The notes below the pieces were generated by a model, which ran no database searches, had not been told where the DNA came from, and was given only the letters and a program-made list of their open reading frames with translations. Of a stretch of DNA of 64,000 nucleotides, positions 7,479 through 16,418 are shown one piece after another (position 1 is the first letter of the stretch; the number at the start of each line of letters is the position of its first letter). Source of the stretch: Methylotenera sp965234545 (lineage in GTDB: Bacteria; Pseudomonadota; Gammaproteobacteria; Burkholderiales; Methylophilaceae). Made by a program: the position numbers and the translations under genes. The DNA lies in NCBI GenBank assembly GCA_965234545.1, contig OZ248348.1, positions 186,001 through 250,000 on the forward strand, given 5' to 3'.

Positions 7479-10055
7479 TTACTTGCTAGTGGCTGGTTTG
7501 GCGGGGGTTTTTTTAGCCGCAGACTTAGTGCTGCTGACTTTTTTTACCGCCGCTTTTTTGGCAACGGCTTTCTTAGCGGGCGATTTCCTAGCAGCTGGTT
7601 TTTTCGCTGGCTCACCTTTTGCGGCCTTGGCTATAAGTAATTCCAAGGCTTCTTCCAGGGTCAGCGATTCGGGCTCTATGCTTTTTGGTAGGGTAGCGCG
7701 TAGCTTGCCGTGTTGCACATACGGGCCGTAACGACCAGCAAAGATCTCAATTTGACCGTCTTCGCTGGGGTGATTGCCCAGCGAACATAGCGGTGCTGGA
7801 CCGGTGTGAGCGGCCGCTAATAAAGCCACGGCCGCGTCTAAATCAATAGTAAACACGCTGTCGGTTTTTGGGATGGATTTAAATTTAGCATCGTGATTGA
7901 TGTAAGGGCCAAAACGACCAATATTGGCCACGATTTTTTTATGGGTGTCGGGATGCAGGCCTAAATCCCTGGGTAAGGACAGCACCATGCTGGCAGTTTC
8001 TGCCGTCATGTCGGCCAAAGAAATTTCCTTGGGCACGCTGACGCGTTTGGGTTTTTTCTTGTCCCCTTCTACAGCTAAACCTAGCTGCAAATAAGGACCA
8101 TACGGGCCATTCATGAGCAACATTTCTTTACCCGTGGCTTGATCCAAGCCTATCAGCACCGGTTCGCTGGCACCTTGGGCGGCACCGTTTAAACTGCGTT
8201 TGTAGTCGCATTTTGGCTCGTCGTTGTAACCGGTGCAGCCGATAAAGGTACCGTAGCGACTCAGTTGTTTTTGCAAGGGCTTAGCGCATTTAGGGCAAGC
8301 TTCGTCTATGAGTTCGTTGCCTGGTCTGTCGACATCGGCCTTGCTGAGCAATTGTTGGTTAAAGCCTTGCCAAAATTCATCCATCAATGGAATCCACTCA
8401 CGCTGACCTTCGGCCACGCTGTCCAAGGCGTTTTCCAGGTTGGCGGTGAAGTCGTAATCGACGTATTTGGTGAAGTGCTCGGTTAAAAACTTGTTTACTA
8501 CCCGGCCGACGTCGGTTGGGGTGAAGCGTTTTTTGTCCAGCAACACGTATTCGCGGTCTTGCAAAGTGCTGATGATGCTGGCGTAAGTTGACGGACGGCC
8601 TATGCCGTATTCTTCTAGTATTTTAACTAAGCTGGCCTCGCCGTAACGTGGCGGCGGTTCGGTAAAATGCTGATCACCGTATATTTTTTCTACCGTCAAC
8701 ACCTCGCCGGTTTCCAGGTGCGGTAATTTGCTTTCGCCTTCTTCTTCCTCGTCGTCCGTGCCTTCCATGTAAACGGCGATGAAGCCTGGAAACACCAAGG
8801 TTTGTCCGGATGCCCTAAACAGATTGGCGTCGCTGCCTACGCTTAAGTCCACGCTCACGGCATCAAATTTCGCTGCCGCCATTTGGCAAGCGACGGCGCG
8901 TTTCCATATCATTTCGTAGAGTTTAAATTGCTCGTCATTTAGGTATTGCCTAAGCTTAGCCGGCGTGCGATTGATGTCGGTAGGGCGTATGGCTTCGTGG
9001 GCTTCTTGTGCGCTTTTGGATTTTGTTTTGTAGGCAACGGCGGTCTTGGGTAGGTAGTCCGGCTCAAAATGCTTTTTCACGTAATCGCGAATTTGCATGA
9101 TGGCTTCGGCGGCCATATTAAAGGAGTCGGTACGCATGTAAGTAATCAAGCCAACGGTACCGCTGCCCACGTCAACGCCTTCATACAATTGCTGAGCGAT
9201 ACGCATGGCGCGCGAGGTGGTAAAGCTTAATTTACGCACCGCTTCTTGTTGCAAGGTCGAGGTGGTAAATGGGGCGGCCGGGCTGCGACTGCGTTGTTTC
9301 TTTTCCACGCGTGAAACGGTGGTTTTGCCTGCGCTGGCTAACAGCAGTTTGCCTACCACGTCGGCTTGTTGATCGTGATTAATGAGCGAAAATTGCTCTA
9401 TTTTTTGATTGTTTAATTGGATTAACTTAGCGCTGAAGCCGTGGCTATGTTTTAGTGCGTCCAAATGAACAGACCAATACTCTTGGGATTTAAAGGCTTC
9501 AATCTCCAATTCGCGCTCGACAATTAAGCGTAAAGCCGGGCTTTGCACGCGCCCAGCAGAAAGGCCGCGGCGGATTTTCTTCCAAAGTAAGGGCGATAAA
9601 TTAAAGCCCACCAAGTAGTCCAATGCTCGACGCGCTTGCTGTGCATTGACCATGTCCATGGAGATGTCGCGTGGTTGGGCGATGGCATGCTCCACGGCAT
9701 TTTTGGTAATTTCATGAAACACCACGCGTTTCATGATTTTATTTTTCAGTAAATTTTTGGCTTTTAAAATTTCCGCAATATGCCATGAAATGGCTTCGCC
9801 TTCTCGATCCGGATCGGTTGCGAGGTAGATGCTGTCGGCATTTTTCACCGCTTTGGCAATGGCGTCTACGTGCTTGCTATTGCGCTCTATGATGTCGTAT
9901 TTCATGGCGAAATCGTTGTTGGTGTCGACCGCGCCATTTTTTGGAATGAGATCACGGACGTGCCCATACGAGGCCAACACCTCAAAGTCGCCACCTAGGT
10001 ATTTTTTCAGGGTTTTGGCTTTAGAGGGAGATTCAACAATTAACAGTTTGGACAT
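7479..10055 (-). CDS. topA: DNA topoisomerase I
   Basis: Type IA topoisomerase relaxing negative supercoils. The 858-residue protein has an N-terminal Toprim domain (E8; DPDREGE at 81-87), the active-site tyrosine Y306 in GLITYMRTDS, one C4 zinc finger (CPKC...C...C, about 590-625), repeated C-terminal DNA-binding modules (PYGPYLQLG, RFGPYINHD and RYGPYVQHG), and a basic tail of about 40 residues rich in Lys and Ala. Such tails are common in betaproteobacterial TopA. ATG at 10055. The gene is single, with ttcA upstream on the same strand 75 bases away. Confidence 0.96.
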   Translation of the reverse strand: MSKLLIVESPSKAKTLKKYLGGDFEVLASYGHVRDLIPKNGAVDTNNDFAMKYDIIERNSKHVDAIAKAVKNADSIYLATDPDREGEAISWHIAEILKAKNLLKNKIMKRVVFHEITKNAVEHAIAQPRDISMDMVNAQQARRALDYLVGFNLSPLLWKKIRRGLSAGRVQSPALRLIVERELEIEAFKSQEYWSVHLDALKHSHGFSAKLIQLNNQKIEQFSLINHDQQADVVGKLLLASAGKTTVSRVEKKQRSRSPAAPFTTSTLQQEAVRKLSFTTSRAMRIAQQLYEGVDVGSGTVGLITYMRTDSFNMAAEAIMQIRDYVKKHFEPDYLPKTAVAYKTKSKSAQEAHEAIRPTDINRTPAKLRQYLNDEQFKLYEMIWKRAVACQMAAAKFDAVSVDLSVGSDANLFRASGQTLVFPGFIAVYMEGTDDEEEEGESKLPHLETGEVLTVEKIYGDQHFTEPPPRYGEASLVKILEEYGIGRPSTYASIISTLQDREYVLLDKKRFTPTDVGRVVNKFLTEHFTKYVDYDFTANLENALDSVAEGQREWIPLMDEFWQGFNQQLLSKADVDRPGNELIDEACPKCAKPLQKQLSRYGTFIGCTGYNDEPKCDYKRSLNGAAQGASEPVLIGLDQATGKEMLLMNGPYGPYLQLGLAVEGDKKKPKRVSVPKEISLADMTAETASMVLSLPRDLGLHPDTHKKIVANIGRFGPYINHDAKFKSIPKTDSVFTIDLDAAVALLAAAHTGPAPLCSLGNHPSEDGQIEIFAGRYGPYVQHGKLRATLPKSIEPESLTLEEALELLIAKAAKGEPAKKPAARKSPAKKAVAKKAAVKKVSSTKSAAKKTPAKPATSK

Positions 10056-10130
10056 GAATGCCTAGGGAAGGGGCTACGTTTTAGGGAATTAGCTAGATGA
10101 TAACAAGGTAAATGGGGATAAGCCAATAAT

Positions 10131-11033
10131 TTATTTACGCACAAACTCGATGCGTGTATCGCTGCTGTTGGCTATATTTAAGGCATTGTCGGCTTGGGCG
10201 ATGTCACCAAACAATGGGTCGTCGTCGTCCACTTTTGCTTGGCTTAACGTTTTAAAGTCGTATAAATTAAAGTCGGCCAAATGCGAGGGCTCGACATTGC
10301 CTATGGCACGGAAGATATTATTGATACGTCCTGGCTGCTCGCGCTCCCAGCCCTGCAGCATGTCTTTGACTTTTTGCCTTTGTAAATTTTCCTGGCTGCC
10401 GCATAAATCGCAAGGGATGATGGGGAAAGCCATTTGCCTAGCGTAGCTGGCAATGTCTTTTTCACTGCAATAGGCCAAGGGGCGTATCACGATATTTTGT
10501 TTGTCATTGGTGGCAAGTTTGGGCGGCATGGCTTTCATTTTCGCGCCAAAAAATAGGTTAAGAAATAAGGTTTCCACGATGTCGTCACGGTGGTGACCTA
10601 GGGCAATTTTATTGGCGCCCAACTCTTTTGCGGTGGTGTAAATGACGCCTCGACGTAGCCGTGAACACAAAGAGCAGGTGGTTTTTCCCTCGGGTATTTT
10701 CTCTTTAACGATGGAGTAGGTGTCGGCATTGACGATGCGGTAATCCACACCCAGTTTTTCAAAATAGGCAGGCAATACATCGGCCGGAAAGCCTGGTTGC
10801 TTTTGATCCAAGTTCATGGCGATGAGTTTGAAATCTATGGGCGCGCGCTCTTGTAATGCCAGCAATATCATTAACATGGCATGCGAGTCCTTGCCGCCAC
10901 TCATGCACACCAGCACCGTGTCGCCATCTTCTATCATGTTGTAATCGCCTATGGCTTTGCCGGTAGCGCTGATTAAGCTATTGCGTAGCTTAATAAAATT
11001 ATTCGAGTACTCGGCAGGCAGGTGTTTAATCAT
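10131..11033 (-). CDS. ttcA: tRNA 2-thiocytidine(32) synthetase
   Basis: Cytoplasmic iron-sulfur enzyme that thiolates C32 of certain tRNAs using ATP. The 300-residue protein shows the PP-loop SGGKDS (45-50) and the paired cysteines that bind the cluster, C120/C123 (TTCSLC) and C208 in CDLCGSQ. Length and motifs match TtcA of proteobacteria. Same strand as topA downstream and the pteridine reductase gene upstream (54-base gap), so all three could share transcription, but the spacing does not prove it. Confidence 0.94.
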   Translation of the reverse strand: MIKHLPAEYSNNFIKLRNSLISATGKAIGDYNMIEDGDTVLVCMSGGKDSHAMLMILLALQERAPIDFKLIAMNLDQKQPGFPADVLPAYFEKLGVDYRIVNADTYSIVKEKIPEGKTTCSLCSRLRRGVIYTTAKELGANKIALGHHRDDIVETLFLNLFFGAKMKAMPPKLATNDKQNIVIRPLAYCSEKDIASYARQMAFPIIPCDLCGSQENLQRQKVKDMLQGWEREQPGRINNIFRAIGNVEPSHLADFNLYDFKTLSQAKVDDDDPLFGDIAQADNALNIANSSDTRIEFVRK

Positions 11034-11086
11034 GGTTTTAGGCTAAGGGGTGAGGGGAAAAGGACAGGACTTAAGAATGCGTAGGG

Positions 11087-11839
11087 CTATAGATTTAAAG
11101 AACGGCCACCGTCGACAGCCAGCACGTGACCGGTAATAAACGGCGCGTCGGCAATCAAAAATTTAACGGCTTTGGCAACGTCTTCCGCTTCGCCTACGCG
11201 TTTGAGTAAGGTTTGGTTAATCACGCGTTGGCGGTAAACTTCATCGAATTGCGGGTTGTTTTCCGGCCATTGCACTGGCCCAGGGGCGACCGCATTCACC
11301 CTTACTTCGGGGCTTAATTCGTGGGCCAAAGATTTGGTTAAGGTTACCAAGCCGGCCTTGGCCACGCTGTATACGATGTAGCCCTTTTTTGGCCGTTCAA
11401 CGTGCATATCGGTAATGTTGACGATGCAGCCGTGGTTTTTGCGTAATTCCGCCGCGGCGGCTTGCGATAAGAACAAAGGCGCTTTCAAATTGCTGCCCAT
11501 GAGGTCTAGCCATTTTGCTTCATCTATGTCGCCTATTTCGCTGGCGTAATAGGTCGAGGCATTATTGATCAGTGCGTCCAAGCGACCAAAATGATTAATT
11601 GTTTCGTGAACCAAACTCGGTAAGCTGGGGATATTTAATAAATCGCCTTGCACTATCGCCACTGAATTGGCGCGCTGCAGATTGAGTTCGGCCTGCAATG
11701 CACGCGCTTCATTGAGAGAACTTTTGTAATGAATCATCAGGTTGGCGCCTGACGCATGCAACAGCCGTGAAATAGCGGCGCCGACGCGTTTGGCGCCGCC
11801 GGTAATCAGTACCACTTTATTTGTCAGATCAGTTTCCAC
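11087..11839 (-). CDS. Pteridine reductase-type short-chain dehydrogenase
   Basis: NADPH-dependent SDR of 250 residues, probably reducing dihydropterins or dihydrofolate. It has the Rossmann motif TGGAKRVG (13-20), NNAS (92-95) and YSVAK (Y157, K161). At the usual catalytic Ser position it has Asp (D144 in NITD), giving a D-Y-K triad with spacings of 13 and 4, as in PTR1-type pteridine reductases. The start is GTG at 11839. In a methylotroph it could serve folate or methanopterin cofactor metabolism; that is inference. Divergent from the MidA-type gene by 43 bases. Confidence 0.85.
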   Translation of the reverse strand: METDLTNKVVLITGGAKRVGAAISRLLHASGANLMIHYKSSLNEARALQAELNLQRANSVAIVQGDLLNIPSLPSLVHETINHFGRLDALINNASTYYASEIGDIDEAKWLDLMGSNLKAPLFLSQAAAAELRKNHGCIVNITDMHVERPKKGYIVYSVAKAGLVTLTKSLAHELSPEVRVNAVAPGPVQWPENNPQFDEVYRQRVINQTLLKRVGEAEDVAKAVKFLIADAPFITGHVLAVDGGRSLNL

Positions 11840-11882
11840 GCTTTAATCCCATCTTGATAGTTAGCTATTATAATCCAAGTCT

Positions 11883-13046
11883 ATGACTACTTTATCCGAG
11901 CCATCGGCCACCGCCCAAAAACACAGCGAGCAACTGAGCTTGCTCATCCAGGAACGCATCGCGCTAGCAGGGGGTTGGCTGGATTTTTCAAACTTCATGC
12001 AGTTAGCGCTTTATGCTCCCGGTCTAGGCTATTACTCTGCCGGCCGGCAAAAGTTCAGCCAAATGCAAAAAGACGGTGGCGATTTTGTCACCGCCCCAGA
12101 AATGACCAGCTTATTTGGGCGCACCATCGCCCAGCAAGTGGCGCAAATTTTTCAATTGATGCGTGGCGACTTATTGGAGTTGGGCGCCGGCACCGGTAAG
12201 TTGGCGGCTGACCTATTATTAGCCTTGGCTGACCTAGACTGCTTGCCGCAGCAGTATTTTATATTGGAAGTAAGTGACCACTTACGGCAAGTGCAGTTGG
12301 AAACCTTGCAGGCCACCTTGCCCGCTGCCTTATTGCGGCGCGTGCAATGGCTGCATGCTTTGCCTGCAGCATTCGAGGGTGTGATCTTGGCTAACGAAGT
12401 GTTGGATGCGGTACCGGTGCACTTGGTCCATGCGACCGAACAGGGTTTGCTTGAGCGTGGCGTGGCGTGGCAGGATGGTTTTGTTTGGCAGGATAAAGCG
12501 CTAGCAGACACGCATTTGCTTGGCTTGGCGGAGCAACAGAATTTACCCCGTGGCTACCTCAGCGAATTTAGCCCGGCAGCCACGGCCTTGGTCAGCAGTT
12601 TGGCACTAAGCTTGCAGCGAGGCGCGATGATCTTGATTGATTATGGCTTCTCGGCCCGTGAGTATTACCACCCACAACGCAATCAAGGCACATTGATGTG
12701 CCATTATCAGCATCATGCGCACCCTGATCCATTGGTGAACATCGGTTTGCAAGACATCACTGCCCATGTCGACTTTAGCAGTGTTGCCTATGCTGGGGTC
12801 AATCATGGCCTCAGTTTGGCCGGCTTTTGCAGTCAAGCCCAATTTTTGATGAATGCCGGCATGCTCAAGCTCATGGCGCAAGTGTCGCCTGAAGACGTGA
12901 GTCGCTATGCCCCCCTTGCCGCCGCGGCTCAAAAATTACTGTCGCCCGCAGAGATGGGCGATATCTTTAAAGTCATGGCCTGGACTAAAAACCTGGATAC
13001 AGCCCTGATTGGATTTAGTCAGGGCGATAAATCGCACACTTTATAA
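11883..13046 (+). CDS. Class I SAM-dependent methyltransferase, MidA/NDUFAF7 family
   Basis: A 387-residue protein with the SAM-binding glycine motif LELGAGTGKLAADLL (about 100-115) and the conserved EGVILANEVLDAVPVH segment. The N-terminal YYSAGRQKF and GGDFVTAPEMT also match the family. NDUFAF7, the eukaryotic relative, methylates an arginine of respiratory complex I; the substrate of bacterial members is mostly unknown. ATG at 11883, divergent from the pteridine reductase gene. trmB follows after about 35 bases. Confidence 0.86.
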   Translation: MTTLSEPSATAQKHSEQLSLLIQERIALAGGWLDFSNFMQLALYAPGLGYYSAGRQKFSQMQKDGGDFVTAPEMTSLFGRTIAQQVAQIFQLMRGDLLELGAGTGKLAADLLLALADLDCLPQQYFILEVSDHLRQVQLETLQATLPAALLRRVQWLHALPAAFEGVILANEVLDAVPVHLVHATEQGLLERGVAWQDGFVWQDKALADTHLLGLAEQQNLPRGYLSEFSPAATALVSSLALSLQRGAMILIDYGFSAREYYHPQRNQGTLMCHYQHHAHPDPLVNIGLQDITAHVDFSSVAYAGVNHGLSLAGFCSQAQFLMNAGMLKLMAQVSPEDVSRYAPLAAAAQKLLSPAEMGDIFKVMAWTKNLDTALIGFSQGDKSHTL

Positions 13047-13080
13047 GGTCTGCATCAATCAAATTGTTATAATGCCGACT

Positions 13081-13794
13081 ATGACTAAATTACCTCACCC
13101 CGCCGCCGATAGTGCGGCAGATTTAAAAATGCGACCGATACGCAGTTTTGTTTTAAGACAAGGCCGCGTCACCAAAGCGCAAGCCCAAGCCTTGGAAGTT
13201 GGCCGACCTAAATTTGCCATAGACTACGCGCCAGGCATGATTAATTTGAATGAAAAATTCCATCGTCAGGCGAGCAAGAAAATACTGGAAATCGGTTTCG
13301 GTATGGGCGAAACCACGGCAAAAATTGCCCAAACTTTGCCCGATTGCGATTTCCTAGCTGTTGAGGTGCACACGCCAGGCGTTGGCGCTCTGCTTAAGTT
13401 AATAGATGAGTTGGCGCTCACTAACATACGGATTATTCAGCATGATGTGGTGGAAGTGCTGCATACCATGGTGGCCGATGCAAGTCTGGATGGCATCCAT
13501 ATTTTCTTTCCCGATCCTTGGCATAAAAAGCGTCACCACAAACGCCGTTTAATTCAAGCGGCCTTCGTTAAATTGCTCTGCAGCAAGTTACGTGAGGGTG
13601 CTTATTTGCATGTCGCCACCGATTGGGAAGACTACGCAATATGGGTTATGGATGTGTTAAAGGCAGAAGCACAATTGCAAAATAGCGCAGTCGAATACGC
13701 GGAAAAACCCAGCTATCGTCCACTGACTAAATTTGAAAACCGCGGCATTAAACTGGGCCACGGAGTATGGGACATGGTGTTTACTAAAAAGTAA
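13081..13794 (+). CDS. trmB: tRNA (guanine(46)-N7)-methyltransferase
   Basis: Methylates G46 in the variable loop of tRNA using SAM. From ATG 13081 it has 237 residues, with the SAM motif LEIGFGMGETT and the family signature FPDPWHKKRHHKRRL followed by the C-terminal ATDWEDY. The frame is open back to 13009, overlapping the previous gene, but that extension has no family counterpart. ATG 13072 is a second candidate. The TTATAATG just upstream (13066-13073) looks like a -10 box, so a very short leader is possible. Confidence 0.92.
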   Translation: MTKLPHPAADSAADLKMRPIRSFVLRQGRVTKAQAQALEVGRPKFAIDYAPGMINLNEKFHRQASKKILEIGFGMGETTAKIAQTLPDCDFLAVEVHTPGVGALLKLIDELALTNIRIIQHDVVEVLHTMVADASLDGIHIFFPDPWHKKRHHKRRLIQAAFVKLLCSKLREGAYLHVATDWEDYAIWVMDVLKAEAQLQNSAVEYAEKPSYRPLTKFENRGIKLGHGVWDMVFTKK

Positions 13795-13816
13795 GGCCAC
13801 CTAGCAATTTGATTGC

Positions 13817-14485
13817 TTACTGGGCTTTATCGCCCGTGTCCAAGGCAAACGATTTGCGCACCAAATCTTCCGGTTCCTCGCCAAACAGCCAAGCACCGAT
13901 TACTTTTTCGGCTTCCTCCACGCCTTGTTTTTTGAGGCTGGAAAAAAGTTGTATGGTGCAGACGCTGTGATAATGATTTCCCCAAGTTTCAATCAACTCT
14001 TTGCGCACTCGGTTTAGCGTCAGGCTGGCTTCGCCTCGAGACAATTTATCCGACTTAGTCAGCAAGACATGCACCGGTTTACCGCTGGGGCAAAACCAAT
14101 CTAACATTTGCCGGTCTAGAGGAGTAAGTGGGTGACGGCTATCCATGACTAACACCAAGCCAGCTAAGCTAGATCGCTCGCTTAAATACCGCGCTAAGAC
14201 GTTTTGCCAATGCGCGCGCATGGCCTCAGGCACTTTGGCATAACCGTAACCGGGTAAATCGACTAAATGCCTATCGTTACCCAGTGTGAAAAAATTAATC
14301 AGCTGCGTGCGGCCAGGTTGTTTGCTGACGAAAGCCAATCGGTTGTGGTTAGCTAGGGTATTGAGCGCACTGGATTTGCCGGCATTAGAGCGACCGGCAA
14401 AAGCCACCTCTATGCCGCTGGCAATAGGTAGGTCGCGTAAGTGGTGTGCTGAAATATAAAAAGCAGCATTTTGAAACAGAGGCAT
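13817..14485 (-). CDS. engB: Ribosome biogenesis GTPase EngB/YihA
   Basis: Essential small GTPase involved in large ribosomal subunit assembly. The 222-residue protein has the G1 loop GRSNAGKSS (31-39), the G3 motif DLPGYGYAKVP and the G4 motif TKSD. The C-terminal part (about 200-222) is slightly longer than in E. coli. Convergent with trmB and divergent from the cytochrome c4 gene, a neighbour pair often seen in proteobacteria. ATG at 14485. Confidence 0.94.
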   Translation of the reverse strand: MPLFQNAAFYISAHHLRDLPIASGIEVAFAGRSNAGKSSALNTLANHNRLAFVSKQPGRTQLINFFTLGNDRHLVDLPGYGYAKVPEAMRAHWQNVLARYLSERSSLAGLVLVMDSRHPLTPLDRQMLDWFCPSGKPVHVLLTKSDKLSRGEASLTLNRVRKELIETWGNHYHSVCTIQLFSSLKKQGVEEAEKVIGAWLFGEEPEDLVRKSFALDTGDKAQ

Positions 14486-14690
14486 GGTGGTCCGATTCTA
14501 GTTTGCTTAATCGCTTTGGATTAAGCGCTGTATATTGCCTTAAGCAAAAACATAATTTAACAACAGCGAAAAATGCTATCACGAATAGGTCTTTTTCGCT
14601 AAAATACCACGTTAATTGATTGAATAATTTAGATTACTGGTATAGCCTTCAGGCAGTTTGCCTTGGTTGTTTTGATAATTGGGAGTTGAA

Positions 14691-15344
14691 ATGCAATTTT
14701 GTCGTGCAATGAAGTTAAGCGCTGTAACAATGACGGCCTTGGTAACGATGTTGGGCTTGGTCAATGCTGCGGTCGCAGCGGATAAAGCCGTAGCAGCCGT
14801 AGCGCCAGTGGAAAAAAATGCCGTGGCACAAATAACCAGCACGGTTTGTGCAGCCTGTCATGGGGCGGACGGCAACAGTGTGATTACGCTCAATCCAAAA
14901 TTAGCTGGCCAACACCCTGAGTACTTGGTCAAACAATTGACCGAATTTAAATCCGGTAAACGCGCCAACGCCGTGATGTCGGGTATGGCAGCCATGCTAA
15001 GTGATGAGGACATGAAAGGCGTGGCCAATTATTTTGCCAGTCAAAATATAGTATTGGGTAAAGCCCAATCCAATGGCGTTGGCTCCCTAGGTGAAAAAAT
15101 TTACCGCGGTGGCATTGCGGCTAACCATGTGCCAGCGTGCGCCGGCTGTCATGGCGCAAATGGAGCGGGTCTGCCTAAGCAATTTCCACGTTTGTCTGGC
15201 CAGCATGCGGATTACACCTTAGCGCAGTTGCGTACCTTCCGCACGGGCGAGCGTGCTAATGCGCCCATGATGATGGCGATATCAAGCAAAATGTCGGATG
15301 CGGAAATGGCTGCTGTGGCGGATTACATCCAAGGCTTGCGTTAA
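14691..15344 (+). CDS. Cytochrome c4 (di-haem c-type cytochrome)
   Basis: Periplasmic electron carrier between the bc1 complex and terminal oxidases. The 217-residue precursor has a signal peptide (to about residue 30, VNAAVAAD) and two homologous haem domains with CAACH (53-57) and CAGCH (150-154), each followed by the distal Met-containing region (ANAVMSGMA, ANAPMMMA). The ATG at 14691 has a Shine-Dalgarno GGGAG at 14681; the upstream TTG is not needed. A strong terminator follows, so the gene is probably a single unit. Confidence 0.93.
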   Translation: MQFCRAMKLSAVTMTALVTMLGLVNAAVAADKAVAAVAPVEKNAVAQITSTVCAACHGADGNSVITLNPKLAGQHPEYLVKQLTEFKSGKRANAVMSGMAAMLSDEDMKGVANYFASQNIVLGKAQSNGVGSLGEKIYRGGIAANHVPACAGCHGANGAGLPKQFPRLSGQHADYTLAQLRTFRTGERANAPMMMAISSKMSDAEMAAVADYIQGLR

Positions 15345-15361
15345 TTTAACCTTACAACAGT

Positions 15362-15390
15362 AAAAAAGGCAGCCTAGGCTGCCTTTTTTT
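15362..15390 (+). terminator. Intrinsic terminator of the cytochrome c4 gene
   Basis: A twelve-base-pair stem with GGCAGC (68-73 of the line, 15368-15373) paired to GCTGCC across a CTAG loop, flanked by A and T runs. Confidence 0.9.
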
Positions 15391-15596
15391 ATGCCTATTT
15401 TTTGTCTGCTGTAGTGCCTTAGCGGCGGAATAAAAAACCGATTAAAGTATTATTAAGGTATCATCTTTGTCCGCCTACTGCATTTTTCTTAAGTGCCGTT
15501 TTATGCATGTATTCCTAGGCTTAGCTTAAATTAACCCAGTAAGCGCCAGTACGTTTGATGTTCATCGTTAGATCACAAATCATTTTGGAGAGCGAC

Positions 15597-16259
15597 ATGA
15601 AAAAACAACAGTTGGGTTTTACCTTGATTGAATTGGCCATCGTTTTGGTCATCATAGGATTACTGCTTGGGGGCGTGTTAAAGGGCCAGGAGTTGATTAA
15701 CAGCGCTAAGGTGAAGAGCATGGCGACCGATTTTAAGAACATACAAGTCTACCTGTATGGGTATCAGGATAAGTTTAAAGCCTTGCCTGGGGACGACAGG
15801 GCGGCTAGCACGCACTTGGCCGGTGCCGCCAATGCGACCACCGGTGGTACGCCTGGCGATGCCGTCATACAGGGGCTGTATGGATCCAGCACGGCCACAG
15901 AGGAGTCGGTGTTGTTTTGGCAGCACGTCCGTTTGGCCGGTTTGGCCGCAGGCCCCACCGATGTGGCCGCGGAAAATTATTTTCCAGTGAATGCCGACGG
16001 CGGCAGAATAGGCATACAAAGCATGGCCACCTTGGTAGCCGTGACGCCCATCTCCAGCACGGAACCGGCCGGATTGTCTGGGGCTTATGCCATTTGCTCG
16101 GAAGGCGTATTGGGTAAGTACGCCAAACAATTGGACAGCACCATGGACGATGGCATCGGGGATACCGGCTCCATGCGTATCGTGGTGAAGGCCACCCCCA
16201 GCACCGGCGTGGCAGCGCCCGATGACGCTAGCCCATACGTGGTGTGCTTGGCTTTTTAG
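15597..16259 (+). CDS. Orphan type IV prepilin-like protein
   Basis: A 220-residue protein with a class III prepilin leader, MKKQQLG, cut before F8 by a prepilin peptidase, then FTLIELAIVLVIIGLLLGGV with the invariant Glu at position 5 of the mature form (E12). The rest is a globular head with LPGDDRA, a FWQHVRLAGL segment and two cysteines (AICSEG; VVCLAF at the end) that could form the pilin D-loop disulfide. It sits alone between two terminators, with no pilus or type II secretion genes nearby. The head differs from major PilA; minor pilin or pseudopilin is likely. ATG 15597 has GGAG upstream. Confidence 0.82.
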   Translation: MKKQQLGFTLIELAIVLVIIGLLLGGVLKGQELINSAKVKSMATDFKNIQVYLYGYQDKFKALPGDDRAASTHLAGAANATTGGTPGDAVIQGLYGSSTATEESVLFWQHVRLAGLAAGPTDVAAENYFPVNADGGRIGIQSMATLVAVTPISSTEPAGLSGAYAICSEGVLGKYAKQLDSTMDDGIGDTGSMRIVVKATPSTGVAAPDDASPYVVCLAF

Positions 16260-16293
16260 CATGGCCTAAACAAGCGCACTTGCAGGAAAAAAT

Positions 16294-16316
16294 AGCCCAT
16301 TAAGTTGGGCTTTTTT
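16294..16316 (+). terminator. Intrinsic terminator of the prepilin gene
   Basis: AGCCCA (16294-16299) pairs with TGGGCT (16306-16311), followed by six T. It isolates the prepilin gene from the mla operon. Confidence 0.85.
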
Positions 16317-16418
16317 ATGCCGGCTGATATTGCTTTTGACTATGAAACGTCTTGCTTAGATGCTAAATTGTTTTAGAATAGGGACTTAATAAAAGCCCAT
16401 CAACCCACCGCGTAATTC

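Noticed and set aside
7435..7731. Plus-strand open frame with hydrophobic repeats after pbpG
   Set aside because: It is the complement of the lysine-rich topA tail and begins inside the terminator.
13009..13080. Longer start for trmB overlapping the MidA-type gene
   Set aside because: The extension contains a likely -10 sequence and has no counterpart in the family.
15678..16262. 194-codon open frame on the minus strand opposite the prepilin gene
   Set aside because: No family-like features; the plus strand has a complete prepilin with leader, Shine-Dalgarno and terminator.
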